DNA of 48,310 nt from Caballeronia sp. BR00000012568055 (GCF_029439455.1 NZ_JAQFVG010000304.1:1-48310), one strand, 5' to 3'. Positions 18,300 through 29,393 are shown, counted from the first letter of the stretch. The notes: a model not told the origin generated them from the letters alone. Program-made: numbers and translations.

Positions 18300-18357
18300 T
18301 TCTTATTTCCTTGTATCTAAAAAATTGGCGAAATCAATCCGATTCAATCCGATTCGA

Positions 18358-19086
18358 TCAGTCGGTGAGATTGAAGACAAAAGGCTGGATCGCGGGCGCC
18401 GCGATGGCCACACCGTTCTGCTTGTATGGATTGCAGGCGCTGCTGCGCGCGGCGTCGAGCGCCGCATCGTCCAGGCGCGACGATCCGCTGCTCTTTTGCA
18501 GCGTGATGTTCTCGATCTTGCCCGTGACGCTGACCGTCCAGCGAACCACGGCGGTGCCGGTTTCGCCGCGTCGGCGGGACATCGCCGGGTATTCCGGCTG
18601 CGCGATGCTGCACGTGATGCTGGCGACGTTCTTCGGTGCCTGAATCTCCATCGTCGGCTTGCCGATGGCGGGCGCGGCGGGCGGCGGCGTCGGTTGAGCG
18701 GGCGCGGGCGGCGTCGGATCCGGCGCGGGCGCCGCGATCTGCGATGGCGCTTCGGTGACCGGCATCGGCGTGGGTTTCGGCTCGACCTTGGGCTTGATCT
18801 TCGGCTTTGGTATGGGCTTTTGAATCGGCTTGGGTTCAGGCTTGGGCGGCGGCGGAGACTCGACCGCGACCGGCTGCGCAGGCTGCGGCGATTCGCTGAT
18901 GATCATCGCCGTGATCGGCTTGGCTTCGATCGGACGCGGCAGCGGTTTATCGCGCATGCTGAGCGCGAAACCGAAAAGCGCGATATGCAGCGCCAGCACG
19001 ATCGCGCAGGCCGCGATTACGCGCGAATTGCCGTTCCTGGTCGGCGCGGCAGGAAAAGTAATGGAAGAGGTAGTCGGGGCCTGCAT
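18358..19086 (-). CDS. tonB: energy transducer TonB
   Basis: A 242-residue TonB protein that links the ExbB/ExbD motor to outer-membrane iron and heme receptors. In order: a short cytosolic end, one membrane segment at about 24-43 (IAACAIVLALHIALFGFALS), a long Pro/Lys/Glu region at about 65-150 (for example PEPKPIQKPIPKPKIKP) that spans the periplasm, and the C-terminal TonB domain with YPAMSRRRGETGTAVVRW and an internal pair of cysteines that could form a disulfide. It is first in the operon. No clear Fur box was found upstream. Confidence 0.95.
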   Translation of the reverse strand: MQAPTTSSITFPAAPTRNGNSRVIAACAIVLALHIALFGFALSMRDKPLPRPIEAKPITAMIISESPQPAQPVAVESPPPPKPEPKPIQKPIPKPKIKPKVEPKPTPMPVTEAPSQIAAPAPDPTPPAPAQPTPPPAAPAIGKPTMEIQAPKNVASITCSIAQPEYPAMSRRRGETGTAVVRWTVSVTGKIENITLQKSSGSSRLDDAALDAARSSACNPYKQNGVAIAAPAIQPFVFNLTD

Positions 19087-19391
19087 TCTTATTGGTTGCT
19101 TGTCGTGCGGGGGTTCTTGATAACGCTGCCATTCAGAAAAAACGAAAGCGCGGGCTTGGCGCGGAATTTACCGGACGACGTCATTTTCGGAAAATCAGCA
19201 GGGAGATAAACTAGGTAGTCACGAAACCGATCAGCAATTCCATCTTTCCCTCCAGGGGTAAAGGGGCTGCATGGCTGGCTAGTGACCGGGTGCTCGAGGG
19301 TAACCTGGCTTGCGGAAGGCAATCAAACGACCGGACGGCTCATGCCGTGGCGTCGGCGAAATACCGCGAATGGCACTGCAGAACAAAAACG
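19087..19391. other. intergenic region between tonB and bfd
   Basis: A 305-base gap that must hold the tonB promoter (minus strand). The perfect 13-base palindrome ATTTTCGGAAAAT at 19183-19195, about 100 bases before tonB, is the only striking element. I see no good Fur box, no RNA gene and no convincing reading frame. Confidence 0.5.
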
Positions 19392-19628
19392 TCAGGCTGC
19401 CTTGCGCTCGTAGAACGTCAGCGGCGCAACCGACACAGGTTGCTCGACGCCGCAGCGCGACGCGCACACGCCGCTTTGTTCCATGACATCGCGAACGCTT
19501 TCTTCACACTTGCCGCAGCACATGGCCACGCCAAGCTCGAATTGCAGTTCGTCGAAGGAGTTCATTCCTTCGGCGATGGCGGCCCGAATTTTTCGATCGG
19601 AAACAGATTTGCAGACACAGACAATCAT
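19392..19628 (-). CDS. bfd: bacterioferritin-associated ferredoxin
   Basis: A [2Fe-2S] ferredoxin of 78 residues that reduces the ferric core of bacterioferritin so that iron can be released. The cluster ligands match E. coli Bfd: C4 and C6 (VCVC) and C38 and C41 (CCGKC). The family helix-turn-helix core is followed by a C-terminal extension of about 15 residues with two further Cys (CASRC) that E. coli Bfd (64 residues) lacks. It has a Fur box in its promoter. Its partner bfr is only 1.1 kb away on the same strand, with murI between. Confidence 0.93.
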   Translation of the reverse strand: MIVCVCKSVSDRKIRAAIAEGMNSFDELQFELGVAMCCGKCEESVRDVMEQSGVCASRCGVEQPVSVAPLTFYERKAA

Positions 19629-19651
19629 GGTCGTTCGCGATAGCCTACGTT

Positions 19652-19690
19652 AATGCGAATTATTATCATTCAGTATGGAAGGCTTTGCAA
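19652..19690 (-). promoter_or_regulatory. bfd promoter with Fur box over the -10
   Basis: On the minus strand TTGCAA (19685-19690) and GATAAT (19662-19667) have a 17-base spacer. AATGATAATAATTCGCATT (19652-19670, minus strand) matches the Fur-box form at 16 of 19 positions and covers the -10. The start codon is 23 bases further on. bfd is repressed by Fur in other Proteobacteria, which agrees. Confidence 0.7.
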
Positions 19691-19805
19691 GCGGAGGTCT
19701 GTGTTTTTTGTAACACATGCAGCACGTTAGCGAGCTTATTGCTAGCAAGCCAAGGCGGGCGGGGGAAAACGGCCGATCGTACGCTTTTAAACGCGCGAAA
19801 AACCC

Positions 19806-20693
19806 TCAGGCGATGTCGGGTTCCGCGAGGCGCGTACGGCGCGAGGGAATACTGACGTGCTCTACCGGCGCGTCGATTTGCAGGAGGGAAGCGGCGAGTT
19901 GCCGCTGGGATTCTCCGTCGGCGGTGGAGCAGAAACGCGGCACGTTGTCCGTGTCGGGCGATGCCGCGTGCTTCAGCGTATGCGCATCGAGCAGGCGATC
20001 GAGCTGTCGCGCAATGGCGACGCTCGTATCGATGATATGCAGCCGTTCGCCCGCAATCTCGCGGATCGCGCGATCCAGAAACGGGTAGTGCGTGCAGCCG
20101 AGCACGAGCGTGTCGGCGTGGGCATCGAGCATGGGCGCGAGGTAGCTTTCGAGCAGCGCCATGAGTTGCGGCGATGACGTATCGCAGCGCTCGACGGCCT
20201 GAACCAGACCGTGCCCCGGCTGAAGAATAAAGCGGCAATCGGCGGCGTAGCGATCCAGCAGCGACTGAAAACGCGCCGAGCGTAGCGTCACTTGCGTCGC
20301 CAGCACGCCGACCACGCGCGACTTCGAAACCGCCGTCGCCGGTTTGATGCCCGGTTCCACGCCAACCAGCGGAATCGGCAAGCGCTCACGCACCAACGCG
20401 ATGGACTGCGCCGTTGCAGTATTGCACGCGACGACCAACGCCTTCGCGCCTTGCGCGACGAGCCATTCACCAATCGCCAGCGTCCGATCGACGATAAAGT
20501 CGTCGTCCTTTTCGCCATAAGGCGCGTGCAGGGAATCAGCGACGTAGATCAGACGTTCGTGCGGCAACACCGCGCGCACCGCGCGCAGCACCGACAAACC
20601 GCCCAGACCGGAATCGAAAATGCCGACCGGCGCGCTCGCATCAGCGTCAGCACGCGTGGTCGGATTCAACAGAGTTACAGCGGAAGCAGACAT
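19806..20693 (-). CDS. murI: glutamate racemase
   Basis: Makes D-glutamate for peptidoglycan, 295 residues. The Asp/Glu racemase motifs are complete: GIFDSGLGGLSVLRAV at 24-39, the first catalytic Cys C90 in VVACNTATA, and the second, C200, in LVLGCTHYPF. The N-terminal 20 residues (TTRADADASA) are an extension not needed for the fold. It starts 14 bases after bfr on the same strand with no terminator between, so it may be co-transcribed with bacterioferritin. Confidence 0.95.
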   Translation of the reverse strand: MSASAVTLLNPTTRADADASAPVGIFDSGLGGLSVLRAVRAVLPHERLIYVADSLHAPYGEKDDDFIVDRTLAIGEWLVAQGAKALVVACNTATAQSIALVRERLPIPLVGVEPGIKPATAVSKSRVVGVLATQVTLRSARFQSLLDRYAADCRFILQPGHGLVQAVERCDTSSPQLMALLESYLAPMLDAHADTLVLGCTHYPFLDRAIREIAGERLHIIDTSVAIARQLDRLLDAHTLKHAASPDTDNVPRFCSTADGESQRQLAASLLQIDAPVEHVSIPSRRTRLAEPDIA

Positions 20694-20707
20694 TTAAAGC
20701 AGAAGAA

Positions 20708-21184
20708 TTACTCGCCTTCGCCCATCATAGTCTGTTGGTAGTTCTGGATGCCAACCTTCTTGATCAGGTCGAGTTGCGTTTCCAGCCAGTCGATATGCTC
20801 TTCGGTGTCGTCGAGGATTTTCTCGAAGATTTCGCGCGACACGTAATCACGCACCGACTCGCAATACGCGATAGCTTCCTTGCAGGTCGATTGGGAGATT
20901 TGCTCCAGCTTCAGATCGCAGCCGAGAATCTCTTCGGTTTCTTCACCGATCAGCAACTTGTGCAGGTCTTGCAGATTCGGCAGGCCGTCGAGCATGAACA
21001 CGCGCTGAATAAGCCAGTCGGCGTGCTTCATTTCGCCGATGGACTCGTCGTATTCGTGCTTGCCGAGCTTTTCGAGGCCCCAGTGCTTGTACATCCGTGC
21101 GTGCAGGAAGTACTGATTGATCGCGGTCAGTTCGTTTTTCAACTGCGCGTTCAGATATTCGATGACTTTAGCGTCGCCTTGCAT
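20708..21184 (-). CDS. bfr: bacterioferritin
   Basis: A heme-containing iron storage subunit, 158 residues, which forms a 24-mer shell. The heme ligand M52 is present in EMKHADW. Ferroxidase ligands E18, E51, H54, E94 and H130 can be placed by the E. coli numbering, but position 127 (Glu in E. coli Bfr) is Thr here in [13 protein letters not shown], with Glu at 128 and 129. The ATG has an AAAGGA site. It lies upstream of murI and near bfd. Whether the Thr alters iron oxidation is unknown. Confidence 0.96.
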   Translation of the reverse strand: MQGDAKVIEYLNAQLKNELTAINQYFLHARMYKHWGLEKLGKHEYDESIGEMKHADWLIQRVFMLDGLPNLQDLHKLLIGEETEEILGCDLKLEQISQSTCKEAIAYCESVRDYVSREIFEKILDDTEEHIDWLETQLDLIKKVGIQNYQQTMMGEGE

Positions 21185-21279
21185 AATTGTTCCTTTTTTT
21201 GTGACCTAGGGCTGTTGCAAAGATAAACCTTGGACGTGACAAAGCCAAGGTTGAGAGAAAATTTTTCGCTTCGGATAAA

Positions 21280-21298
21280 ACTGAGAATGAAAACCTTT
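21280..21298. promoter_or_regulatory. possible Fur half-site upstream of bfr
   Basis: ACTGAGAATGAAAACCTTT matches the left half of a Fur box well (TGAGAATGA) but the right half poorly, 13 of 19 in all. It is about 95 bases before bfr. Weak evidence only. Confidence 0.25.
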
Positions 21299-21315
21299 CT
21301 CGACTGGCGTTCTTC

Positions 21316-21347
21316 AAAAGAAAAGAGCCGGGCGAATTGCCCGGCTC
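21316..21347 (-). terminator. terminator of the fumarase gene
   Basis: On the minus strand the stem GAGCCGGGC / GCCCGGCTC with loop AATTC is followed by TTTTCTTTTG, 42 bases after the fumarase stop. Confidence 0.8.
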
Positions 21348-21388
21348 TCGTCAATGTATGGCGGCAATAAACCGCTTTCATTCAAGCA

Positions 21389-22912
21389 TCAAACGGTTGC
21401 GACCGGAATCTTGCCGATCTTTGCCTGCCATTCCGCCGGGCCGGTCTTATGCACCGACGTGCCGCTCGAATCGACGGCGACGGTCACGGGCATATCCTGT
21501 ACGTCGAACTCGTAAATGGCTTCCATGCCGAGATCTTCGAACGCGAGCACCTTCGCCTCGCGGATCGCCTTCGAAACGAGATACGCTGCGCCGCCGACGG
21601 CCATCAGATACGCCGCCTTGTGATTCTTGATCGCCTCGATGGCGACCGGGCCGCGTTCGGCCTTGCCGATCATCGAAATCAGGCCGGTTTGCGCGAGCAT
21701 CATTTCGGTGAACTTGTCCATGCGCGTGGCCGTGGTCGGGCCTGCGGGACCGACGGCTTCATCGCGAACCGGATCGACCGGGCCGACGTAATAGATCACG
21801 CGGTTGGTGAAATCGACCGGCAGCTTTTCGCCCTTCGCCAGCATATCGGCAATGCGCTTGTGCGCGGCGTCGCGGCCCGTGAGCATCTTGCCCGACAAGA
21901 GCAGCGTCTGACCCGGCTTCCACGATGCGACTTCTTCCGGCGTCAGCGTGTTCAGATCGACGCGCTTGCTCTTTTCCGTGTCCGGTTCCCACTGCACCTT
22001 CGGCCATGCGTCGAGCGACGGCGCTTCGAGCTTGGCGACGCCAGTGCCGTCGAGCGTGAAGTGCGCGTGACGCGTCGCGGCGCAGTTCGGGATGATCGCA
22101 ATTGGCTTCGATGCCGCGTGCGTCGGTGCGGCCATGATCTTCACGTCGAGCACGGTGGCCAGACCGCCAAGCCCTTGCGCGCCGATCCCGAGCGCATTCA
22201 CTTTCTCGTGCAGCTCCACACGCAGTTCTTCGATCCAGTCCTGCGGGCCGCGCGCGATCACGTCCTGAATATCGATCGGGTCCATCAGCGATTCCTTCGC
22301 CATGACCATCGCCTTCTCAGCCGTTCCGCCGATACCGATGCCAAGCATGCCCGGCGGGCACCAGCCTGCGCCCATCGTCGGCACGGTCTTGAGAATCCAA
22401 TCGACGATCGAATCGCTCGGATTGAGCATGGCGAACTTCGACTTGTTTTCCGAGCCGCCGCCTTTCGCCGCGACCTGAACATCGACCTTGTCGCCCGGCA
22501 CGATTTCGTAGTGGATCACGGCCGGCGTGTTGTCCTTCGTGTTCTTGCGGCCACCTTCCGGCGGCGACACGATCGACGCGCGCAGCACGTTGTCCGGATT
22601 CAGATAACCACGGCGCACGCCTTCGTTGATCATGTCGGTGACGCTCATGGTGGCGCCGTCCCAGCGCACATCCATACCGACCTTCACGAACACCGTGACG
22701 ATGCCCGTGTCCTGACAAATCGGGCGCTTGCCTTCGGCGCACATGCGGCTGTTGGTCAGAATCTGCGCGATGGCGTCTTTCGCGGCGGGACTCTCTTCGA
22801 GTTCGTACGCGCGGCCGAGCGCCTGAATGTAGTCGAGCGGATGGTAGTAGCTGATGTACTGGAGCGAATCCGCGATGCTCTGGATCAGATCTTCCTGCTT
22901 GATGACGGTCAT
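21389..22912 (-). CDS. fumarate hydratase, class I ([4Fe-4S])
   Basis: Interconverts fumarate and malate in the TCA cycle; the oxygen-sensitive iron-sulfur type, 507 residues as usual for single-chain class I fumarases. The N-terminal alpha domain includes MCAEGKRPICQDTGIVTVFV with the first cluster Cys, then GAGWCPPGMLGIGIGGTAEK and IPNCAATRHAHFTLDG with the other two expected cluster cysteines. The C-terminal beta domain starts near residue 335 (LSGKMLTGRDAAHKRI) and includes YVGPVDPVRDEAVGPAGPTT. The enzyme's iron demand fits the iron-rich neighbourhood, but a regulatory link is not shown. Confidence 0.96.
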   Translation of the reverse strand: MTVIKQEDLIQSIADSLQYISYYHPLDYIQALGRAYELEESPAAKDAIAQILTNSRMCAEGKRPICQDTGIVTVFVKVGMDVRWDGATMSVTDMINEGVRRGYLNPDNVLRASIVSPPEGGRKNTKDNTPAVIHYEIVPGDKVDVQVAAKGGGSENKSKFAMLNPSDSIVDWILKTVPTMGAGWCPPGMLGIGIGGTAEKAMVMAKESLMDPIDIQDVIARGPQDWIEELRVELHEKVNALGIGAQGLGGLATVLDVKIMAAPTHAASKPIAIIPNCAATRHAHFTLDGTGVAKLEAPSLDAWPKVQWEPDTEKSKRVDLNTLTPEEVASWKPGQTLLLSGKMLTGRDAAHKRIADMLAKGEKLPVDFTNRVIYYVGPVDPVRDEAVGPAGPTTATRMDKFTEMMLAQTGLISMIGKAERGPVAIEAIKNHKAAYLMAVGGAAYLVSKAIREAKVLAFEDLGMEAIYEFDVQDMPVTVAVDSSGTSVHKTGPAEWQAKIGKIPVATV

Positions 22913-23002
22913 GGCTGTATGTGCCTTGGGGACAGAATTTTTTATCTGAGCGTTCTGGGCGACGCTTCAGTCTTCAAACGTGCTTAAGTGAGCTTGCGAG
23001 CT

Positions 23003-23590
23003 TCAATCGAGCGCACTGCGCGGCGCGTCGAGAGTCTCACTATGAAAATGCCGTGGATGCGTATGCGTGGTCAGCTTATCGACATAAGCCATGATCAGCG
23101 CCGACAGCAGGAACGCGACATGAATAATGACTTGCCACAGCACGGTATGAAACGTGTGCTGATCCGGGTTGATAAACGTTTTCAGCAGATGGATCGACGA
23201 GATGCTGATAAGCGCCATCGACAATTTGACTTTGAGCACGCCCGCGTTGACGTGATCGAGCCATTCCGGTTCGTCCGGATGGCCTTCCACGCCGAGCCGC
23301 GACACAAACGTCTCATATCCGCCGACGATCACCATGATCAGCAGATTCGAGATCATGACCACGTCGATCAGGCCGAGCACGACGAGCATGATGTTGGTTT
23401 CGTCGAGCGTCATGGCATGCGTGACGAGATGCCAGACTTCCTTCAGAAACAGCACGACATACACGCCTTGCGCGACGATCAGCCCGAGATAGAGCGGCAC
23501 TTGCAGCCATCGGCTCATAAAGATGAATCGCGGCAGCGCTTTCATCGGGCCGGACGGGGCGGGTGTGGGCGTGTGCTTGGGCGCGGACAT
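23003..23590 (-). CDS. YqhA family (UPF0114) membrane protein
   Basis: A 195-residue inner-membrane protein with about four hydrophobic segments: [55 protein letters not shown] and [20 protein letters not shown]. The signature [13 protein letters not shown] and the [13 protein letters not shown] block place it in UPF0114. The His-rich C-terminus ([11 protein letters not shown]) may bind metal. Function unknown. The ATG at 23590 (MSAPKH) is preferred over the longer frame. It lies 90 bases upstream of fumarase on the same strand. Confidence 0.88.
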   Translation of the reverse strand: MSAPKHTPTPAPSGPMKALPRFIFMSRWLQVPLYLGLIVAQGVYVVLFLKEVWHLVTHAMTLDETNIMLVVLGLIDVVMISNLLIMVIVGGYETFVSRLGVEGHPDEPEWLDHVNAGVLKVKLSMALISISSIHLLKTFINPDQHTFHTVLWQVIIHVAFLLSALIMAYVDKLTTHTHPRHFHSETLDAPRSALD

Positions 23591-23773
23591 GGGCGGCGTT
23601 GAGTGCGTGTCGGAACGGCTCTGATAATGACGGACCAATATGACGGCCGCAGCAAACATGCGCGGCCGCAAAAGAAGGCACTACGGGAAAGCCCGGTATT
23701 GTAACGTGTAGACACATCTGCCGGCCGAAAGCTTTCGGAAAGCGCTGAAGTTGGCGGCTGCCAATCAGTTCGA

Positions 23774-24673
23774 TCAGAGTCCGCTTTCGCGCGATACCGT
23801 TTCCGCATCGCGCGCCTTCAGACTGGCGAGCGCGATGCCAACCACTACGCACGTCAGCGCAATGCCATGCGCAATCGTAGGCCGTTCGCCGAGAAACGCG
23901 ATGCCGTACAACGCCGCCGCGATCGGCAACACGGCGCTGAACACACCGGCGAGACTGCCATCGACATGGCGGATGCCCTTCATCCACAGCCAGAACGAGA
24001 AGATGCTCGCCGATAGCCCGTACCAGATCACCAGCGCCCACGTGCTCCAGCTCACGCTATGCCACGCGAAGCCGACGAACGACGTCGCGCCGAGCGGCAG
24101 CATCAGCAATAAACCGATGGTATGCGTGTACGCGCAGATATCGATGGCGGGCAGCGTCTGCGTGAGCCGCCGCGACAAAATCACGTAAAGCGATTCGCAG
24201 CACACCGCGCCGAGCACCATCAGATTGCCGCTGAGCGAACCGGCGTCGCTGTCACCGCTTTGCGCGACGTTGATGACCAGCACGCCCGCAATCGCCAGCA
24301 CGATCGACGCCCACGCGCGGCCGCCCGGTTTCTCCTTGAGAAAGATCCACGCGAACAGCGCGACCACCGCCGGAATCGTGCTCGTAATCACGCCCGCCGC
24401 GACCGCGCTCGTACGCGCGACGCCGTTGAGCATCAGCAAGGTAAAACCGAACGTGCCGAACAAGGCCTGCAAGAACAGATTGATCCACTCGCCGCGCGCC
24501 ACGCGCTTCATCTTCGATAGTCGCAGCAGCGGCCACAACACCGCCAGCGCGATCACGAAGCGCAGGAGCGCGAACAAAGGCACCGGCACGGACGCGACAA
24601 TCGATTTGCCGATACCGACATTGCTTCCGACCAGCAGCATGGCCGCGATAAGGAGAAAGGCGTAACGATTCAA
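23774..24673 (-). CDS. EamA/DMT family transporter
   Basis: A drug/metabolite transporter of 299 residues with ten predicted membrane segments arranged as two EamA repeats. The first contains VPVPLFALLRFVIALAVLWP and GTFGFTLLMLNGVARTSAV, the second GAVCCESLYVILSRRL and VFSAVLPIAAALYGIAFLGE. Substrate unknown. The best start is TTG at 24673 because the first membrane segment begins directly there and a stop lies further upstream; an ATG at residue 12 would remove half of that segment. Confidence 0.9.
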   Translation of the reverse strand: MNRYAFLLIAAMLLVGSNVGIGKSIVASVPVPLFALLRFVIALAVLWPLLRLSKMKRVARGEWINLFLQALFGTFGFTLLMLNGVARTSAVAAGVITSTIPAVVALFAWIFLKEKPGGRAWASIVLAIAGVLVINVAQSGDSDAGSLSGNLMVLGAVCCESLYVILSRRLTQTLPAIDICAYTHTIGLLLMLPLGATSFVGFAWHSVSWSTWALVIWYGLSASIFSFWLWMKGIRHVDGSLAGVFSAVLPIAAALYGIAFLGERPTIAHGIALTCVVVGIALASLKARDAETVSRESGL

Positions 24674-24950
24674 TCTGGATACCGCGCGGCGAGTTCAGTT
24701 ACGATTAAGGGGGTCTTATTGTAGAAGCCGCGCCGACTCCGCGCTGACTCCGCGTATACCCCGTGCTTTTCAGGCGCGGCACGTAAGAAGCGGGTAAGTT
24801 GACCGGCTTATCGTGCAGTCAACGGAGACAGGGTTCGGCCAGGGAACGCATCGCGCTTTCCGGCTCTCGAACCTCATAACATGCGGCGCGCGTCCCTGCA
24901 TGCGCGACGAGCGCCGCCGAATTTCGAATCACCATCAGAAGGGGTTGTCG

Positions 24951-26933
<1,983 letters not shown>

Positions 26934-26941
26934 TCGCTTTA

Positions 26942-26978
26942 ATCGACCGCTGCTTCCGAGAAAGACGCAGCGGTCGAT
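26942..26978 (+). terminator. hairpin between acs and the symporter genes
   Basis: A perfect 12-bp stem, ATCGACCGCTGC / GCAGCGGTCGAT, with a 13-base loop, just after the acs stop. There is no T run, so it may reduce rather than stop transcription into the symporter genes, or stabilise the acs message. Confidence 0.45.
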
Positions 26979-27017
26979 CCCGATTGCCCTTGCCACGCGG
27001 TTTTGTTAAAAAACCGC

Positions 27018-27344
27018 ATGTCCGATTCGTCCAACGCCACCGTTCCCGCACCGCCGCCCGTATCGGCGGCGTTGGCGCGTGCGCATCGGATTTACTGGCG
27101 GTTCAATATTGTGCTGGTCGCGGTGCTGATGGCGATCGGCTTCATCGTCTCGTTTGGCGTGCCGTTGTTCGCGGGGCGCTTGCAGTCGGTGCGTGTCGGC
27201 GGCTTCCCGCTGCCGTTCTACTTCGGCGCACAAGGCGCGATCCTCGTCTATGTCGCGCTGATCGCCATCTATATCGTCCTGATGCAAGTCGCCGATGCGC
27301 GTCTTCTCCGCGCGGTCCGACAAGAGTCAAGCGACGCCGCATGA
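27018..27344 (+). CDS. sodium/solute symporter small subunit (DUF4212)
   Basis: A 108-residue membrane protein with two hydrophobic segments, VLVAVLMAIGFIVSFGVPLF and FGAQGAILVYVALIAIYIVL, and a preceding ARAHRIYWRFN block typical of the DUF4212 small subunits. These always accompany a VC_2705-type large subunit, which here begins in the overlapping ATGA. The ATG at 27018 is preferred. The pair probably acts as a sodium-coupled monocarboxylate importer; substrate inferred from acs next door. Confidence 0.9.
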   Translation: MSDSSNATVPAPPPVSAALARAHRIYWRFNIVLVAVLMAIGFIVSFGVPLFAGRLQSVRVGGFPLPFYFGAQGAILVYVALIAIYIVLMQVADARLLRAVRQESSDAA

Positions 27345-29350
27345 AGCTCACGAATCGGCTGATCGTCTCCTACGCGCTTTACACGCTCGGCTTCCTGCTG
27401 TTCATCTTTCTGATGGAGCGCATCGAGCGCACGACCGGACCGGGCACGTGGATCGGCTACGTGTTTCTGTTCGTACCGATCGCGGTGTATGCGGTGATCG
27501 GTCTGCTGTCGCGTACTTCCGATCTGGTCGAATACTACGTCGCGGGGCGGCGCGTGCCGTCCGCGTTCAACGGCATGGCGACGGCGGCGGACTGGCTGTC
27601 GGCGGCATCGTTCATCGGACTGGCGGGGTCGATCTACGCGAGCGGTTACGACGGCCTGGCCTATGTGATGGGCTGGACCGGCGGCTATTGCCTCGTCGCG
27701 TTCCTGCTTGCGCCGTACGTGCGCAAACTCGCGCGCTACACCATTCCCGACTTTCTCGGCACGCGCTACTCCAGCAATCTCGTGCGCGGACTCGCGGCTA
27801 TCGCGGCGATTCTCTGTTCGTTCGTCTATCTGGTCGCGCAGATTCAGGGCATCGGATTGATCGCGTCGCGGTTTATCGGCATCGAATTTTCGATCGGGAT
27901 TTTCTGCGGGCTGGCGGGCATTCTCGTGTGCTCGTTTCTCGGCGGCATGCGCGCGGTGGCGTGGACGCAGGTGGCGCAGTACATCATCCTGATCGCGGCG
28001 ATGCTGATTCCCGTGTCGATGATCGCGCATCGCGAAGGGCTGGGCTGGCTGCCGCAATTGAACTATGGACGCGTGATGGAGCGCGTCGAGAAGCTGGAGC
28101 GTGAAGTCGCCGCATCGCCCGATGAAGCGCGCGCGCGTGCCGATTACGCGCGCCAGGCCTCGCAAATGCAGACGCGCATCGACGCCTTGCCGCAGTCTTT
28201 CTACGATGAACACGCGCGTTTGGTCGATGAAATCGCCGAACTGCGACGCCATAACGGCCCGCTGCGCGAGATCAACGAGCGCGAACGCGAACTCGCATCC
28301 TTCCCGCACGATCCCGCCGATGCGCAAGTCAAATGGTCCCGCGACCGCGATGCGTTGACCGATCGCGTCGATGCGCCCGTGCCCATGACCGAACCCTTCA
28401 CCGACGACAACCCGCGCGCACACAAGCTCAACTTTCTGTCGTTGCTGCTGTGTCTGTCGATCGGCACCGCGAGCTTGCCGCACATTCTCACGCGCTATAA
28501 CACGACGACGTCGGTGGCATCGGCGCGGCGCTCGGTCGGCTGGACGCTGTTTTTCGTCGCGCTGTTTTATCTGACGGTGCCGGTGCTGGCGGTGCTGATC
28601 AAGCACGAGATATTGAGTGGAATCGTCGGCCACCGATTCGCCGATCTGCCGCAATGGGTCACGCAATGGCGGCGCGTGGAACCGTACCTGATCCGCATCA
28701 GCGATATCAACGGCGACGGCATCGTGCGATGGGCGGGCATTCAGATGCAGCCGGATATGGTGGTGCTGGCCGCGCCGGAAATCGCCGGGCTGCCGTACGT
28801 GATCTCCGGGCTGATCGCGGCGGGCGCGCTGGCCGCCGCGCTTTCCACCGCGGATGGTCTGCTGCTGACCATCGCCAATGCGCTGTCGCACGACGTCTAT
28901 TACTGCATGGTCGATCGCCGCGCGACCAGTCAGCGGCGCGTGACGATATCGAAGATTTTGCTGCTGGGCGTGGCGCTGCTGGCGTCGTATGTGGCGTCGC
29001 TGAATACGGGCAATATTCTGTTTCTGGTCGGCGCGGCGTTTTCGCTGGCGGCGTCGAGTCTGTTTCCGGCGCTGGTGTTGGGCGTGTTCTGGAAGCGCAC
29101 CACGCAGCGCGGCGTGGTCGCTGGCATGATCGCGGGGCTGGCCGTGTGCGTGTATTACATCGTTTCGACCTATCCGTTCTTCGTGCAGTTGACGGGCTTC
29201 GCCGGGCCGCGCTGGTTCGGTATCGAGCCGATCAGTTCGGGTGTGTTCGGCGTGCCGGCGGGTTTCGCGGTGGCCATCGTCGTCAGTCTCTTCGATAAAA
29301 AGCCCGACGCGTACACGCGCGCACTGGTCGATTACATTCGTCACCCATAG
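27341..29350 (+). CDS. VC_2705 family sodium/solute symporter
   Basis: The large subunit, 669 residues, of the SSS family branch related to the acetate permease ActP. Early membrane segments include LIVSYALYTLGFLLFIFLME, then YYVAGRRVPSAFNGMATAAD and FIGLAGSIYASGYDGLAYVM carry the family's sodium-site region. A long hydrophilic insertion at about residues 243-360 (RVMERVEKLEREVAAS and later HARLVDEIAELRR) looks like a coiled coil; such an insertion is a feature of this branch. The start overlaps the small subunit's stop. Downstream lies tRNA-Ser. Confidence 0.92.
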   Translation: MKLTNRLIVSYALYTLGFLLFIFLMERIERTTGPGTWIGYVFLFVPIAVYAVIGLLSRTSDLVEYYVAGRRVPSAFNGMATAADWLSAASFIGLAGSIYASGYDGLAYVMGWTGGYCLVAFLLAPYVRKLARYTIPDFLGTRYSSNLVRGLAAIAAILCSFVYLVAQIQGIGLIASRFIGIEFSIGIFCGLAGILVCSFLGGMRAVAWTQVAQYIILIAAMLIPVSMIAHREGLGWLPQLNYGRVMERVEKLEREVAASPDEARARADYARQASQMQTRIDALPQSFYDEHARLVDEIAELRRHNGPLREINERERELASFPHDPADAQVKWSRDRDALTDRVDAPVPMTEPFTDDNPRAHKLNFLSLLLCLSIGTASLPHILTRYNTTTSVASARRSVGWTLFFVALFYLTVPVLAVLIKHEILSGIVGHRFADLPQWVTQWRRVEPYLIRISDINGDGIVRWAGIQMQPDMVVLAAPEIAGLPYVISGLIAAGALAAALSTADGLLLTIANALSHDVYYCMVDRRATSQRRVTISKILLLGVALLASYVASLNTGNILFLVGAAFSLAASSLFPALVLGVFWKRTTQRGVVAGMIAGLAVCVYYIVSTYPFFVQLTGFAGPRWFGIEPISSGVFGVPAGFAVAIVVSLFDKKPDAYTRALVDYIRHP

Positions 29351-29372
29351 GGGTGGCGGGCGTTCAGGAAAT

Positions 29373-29381
29373 TGGTATAAT
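29373..29381 (+). promoter_or_regulatory. extended -10 promoter of tRNA-Ser
   Basis: TGGTATAAT is a perfect extended -10 (TGnTATAAT) 12 bases before the tRNA. No good -35 is seen, which an extended -10 can tolerate. Confidence 0.6.
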
Positions 29382-29393
29382 CGCGGTCTTGCC

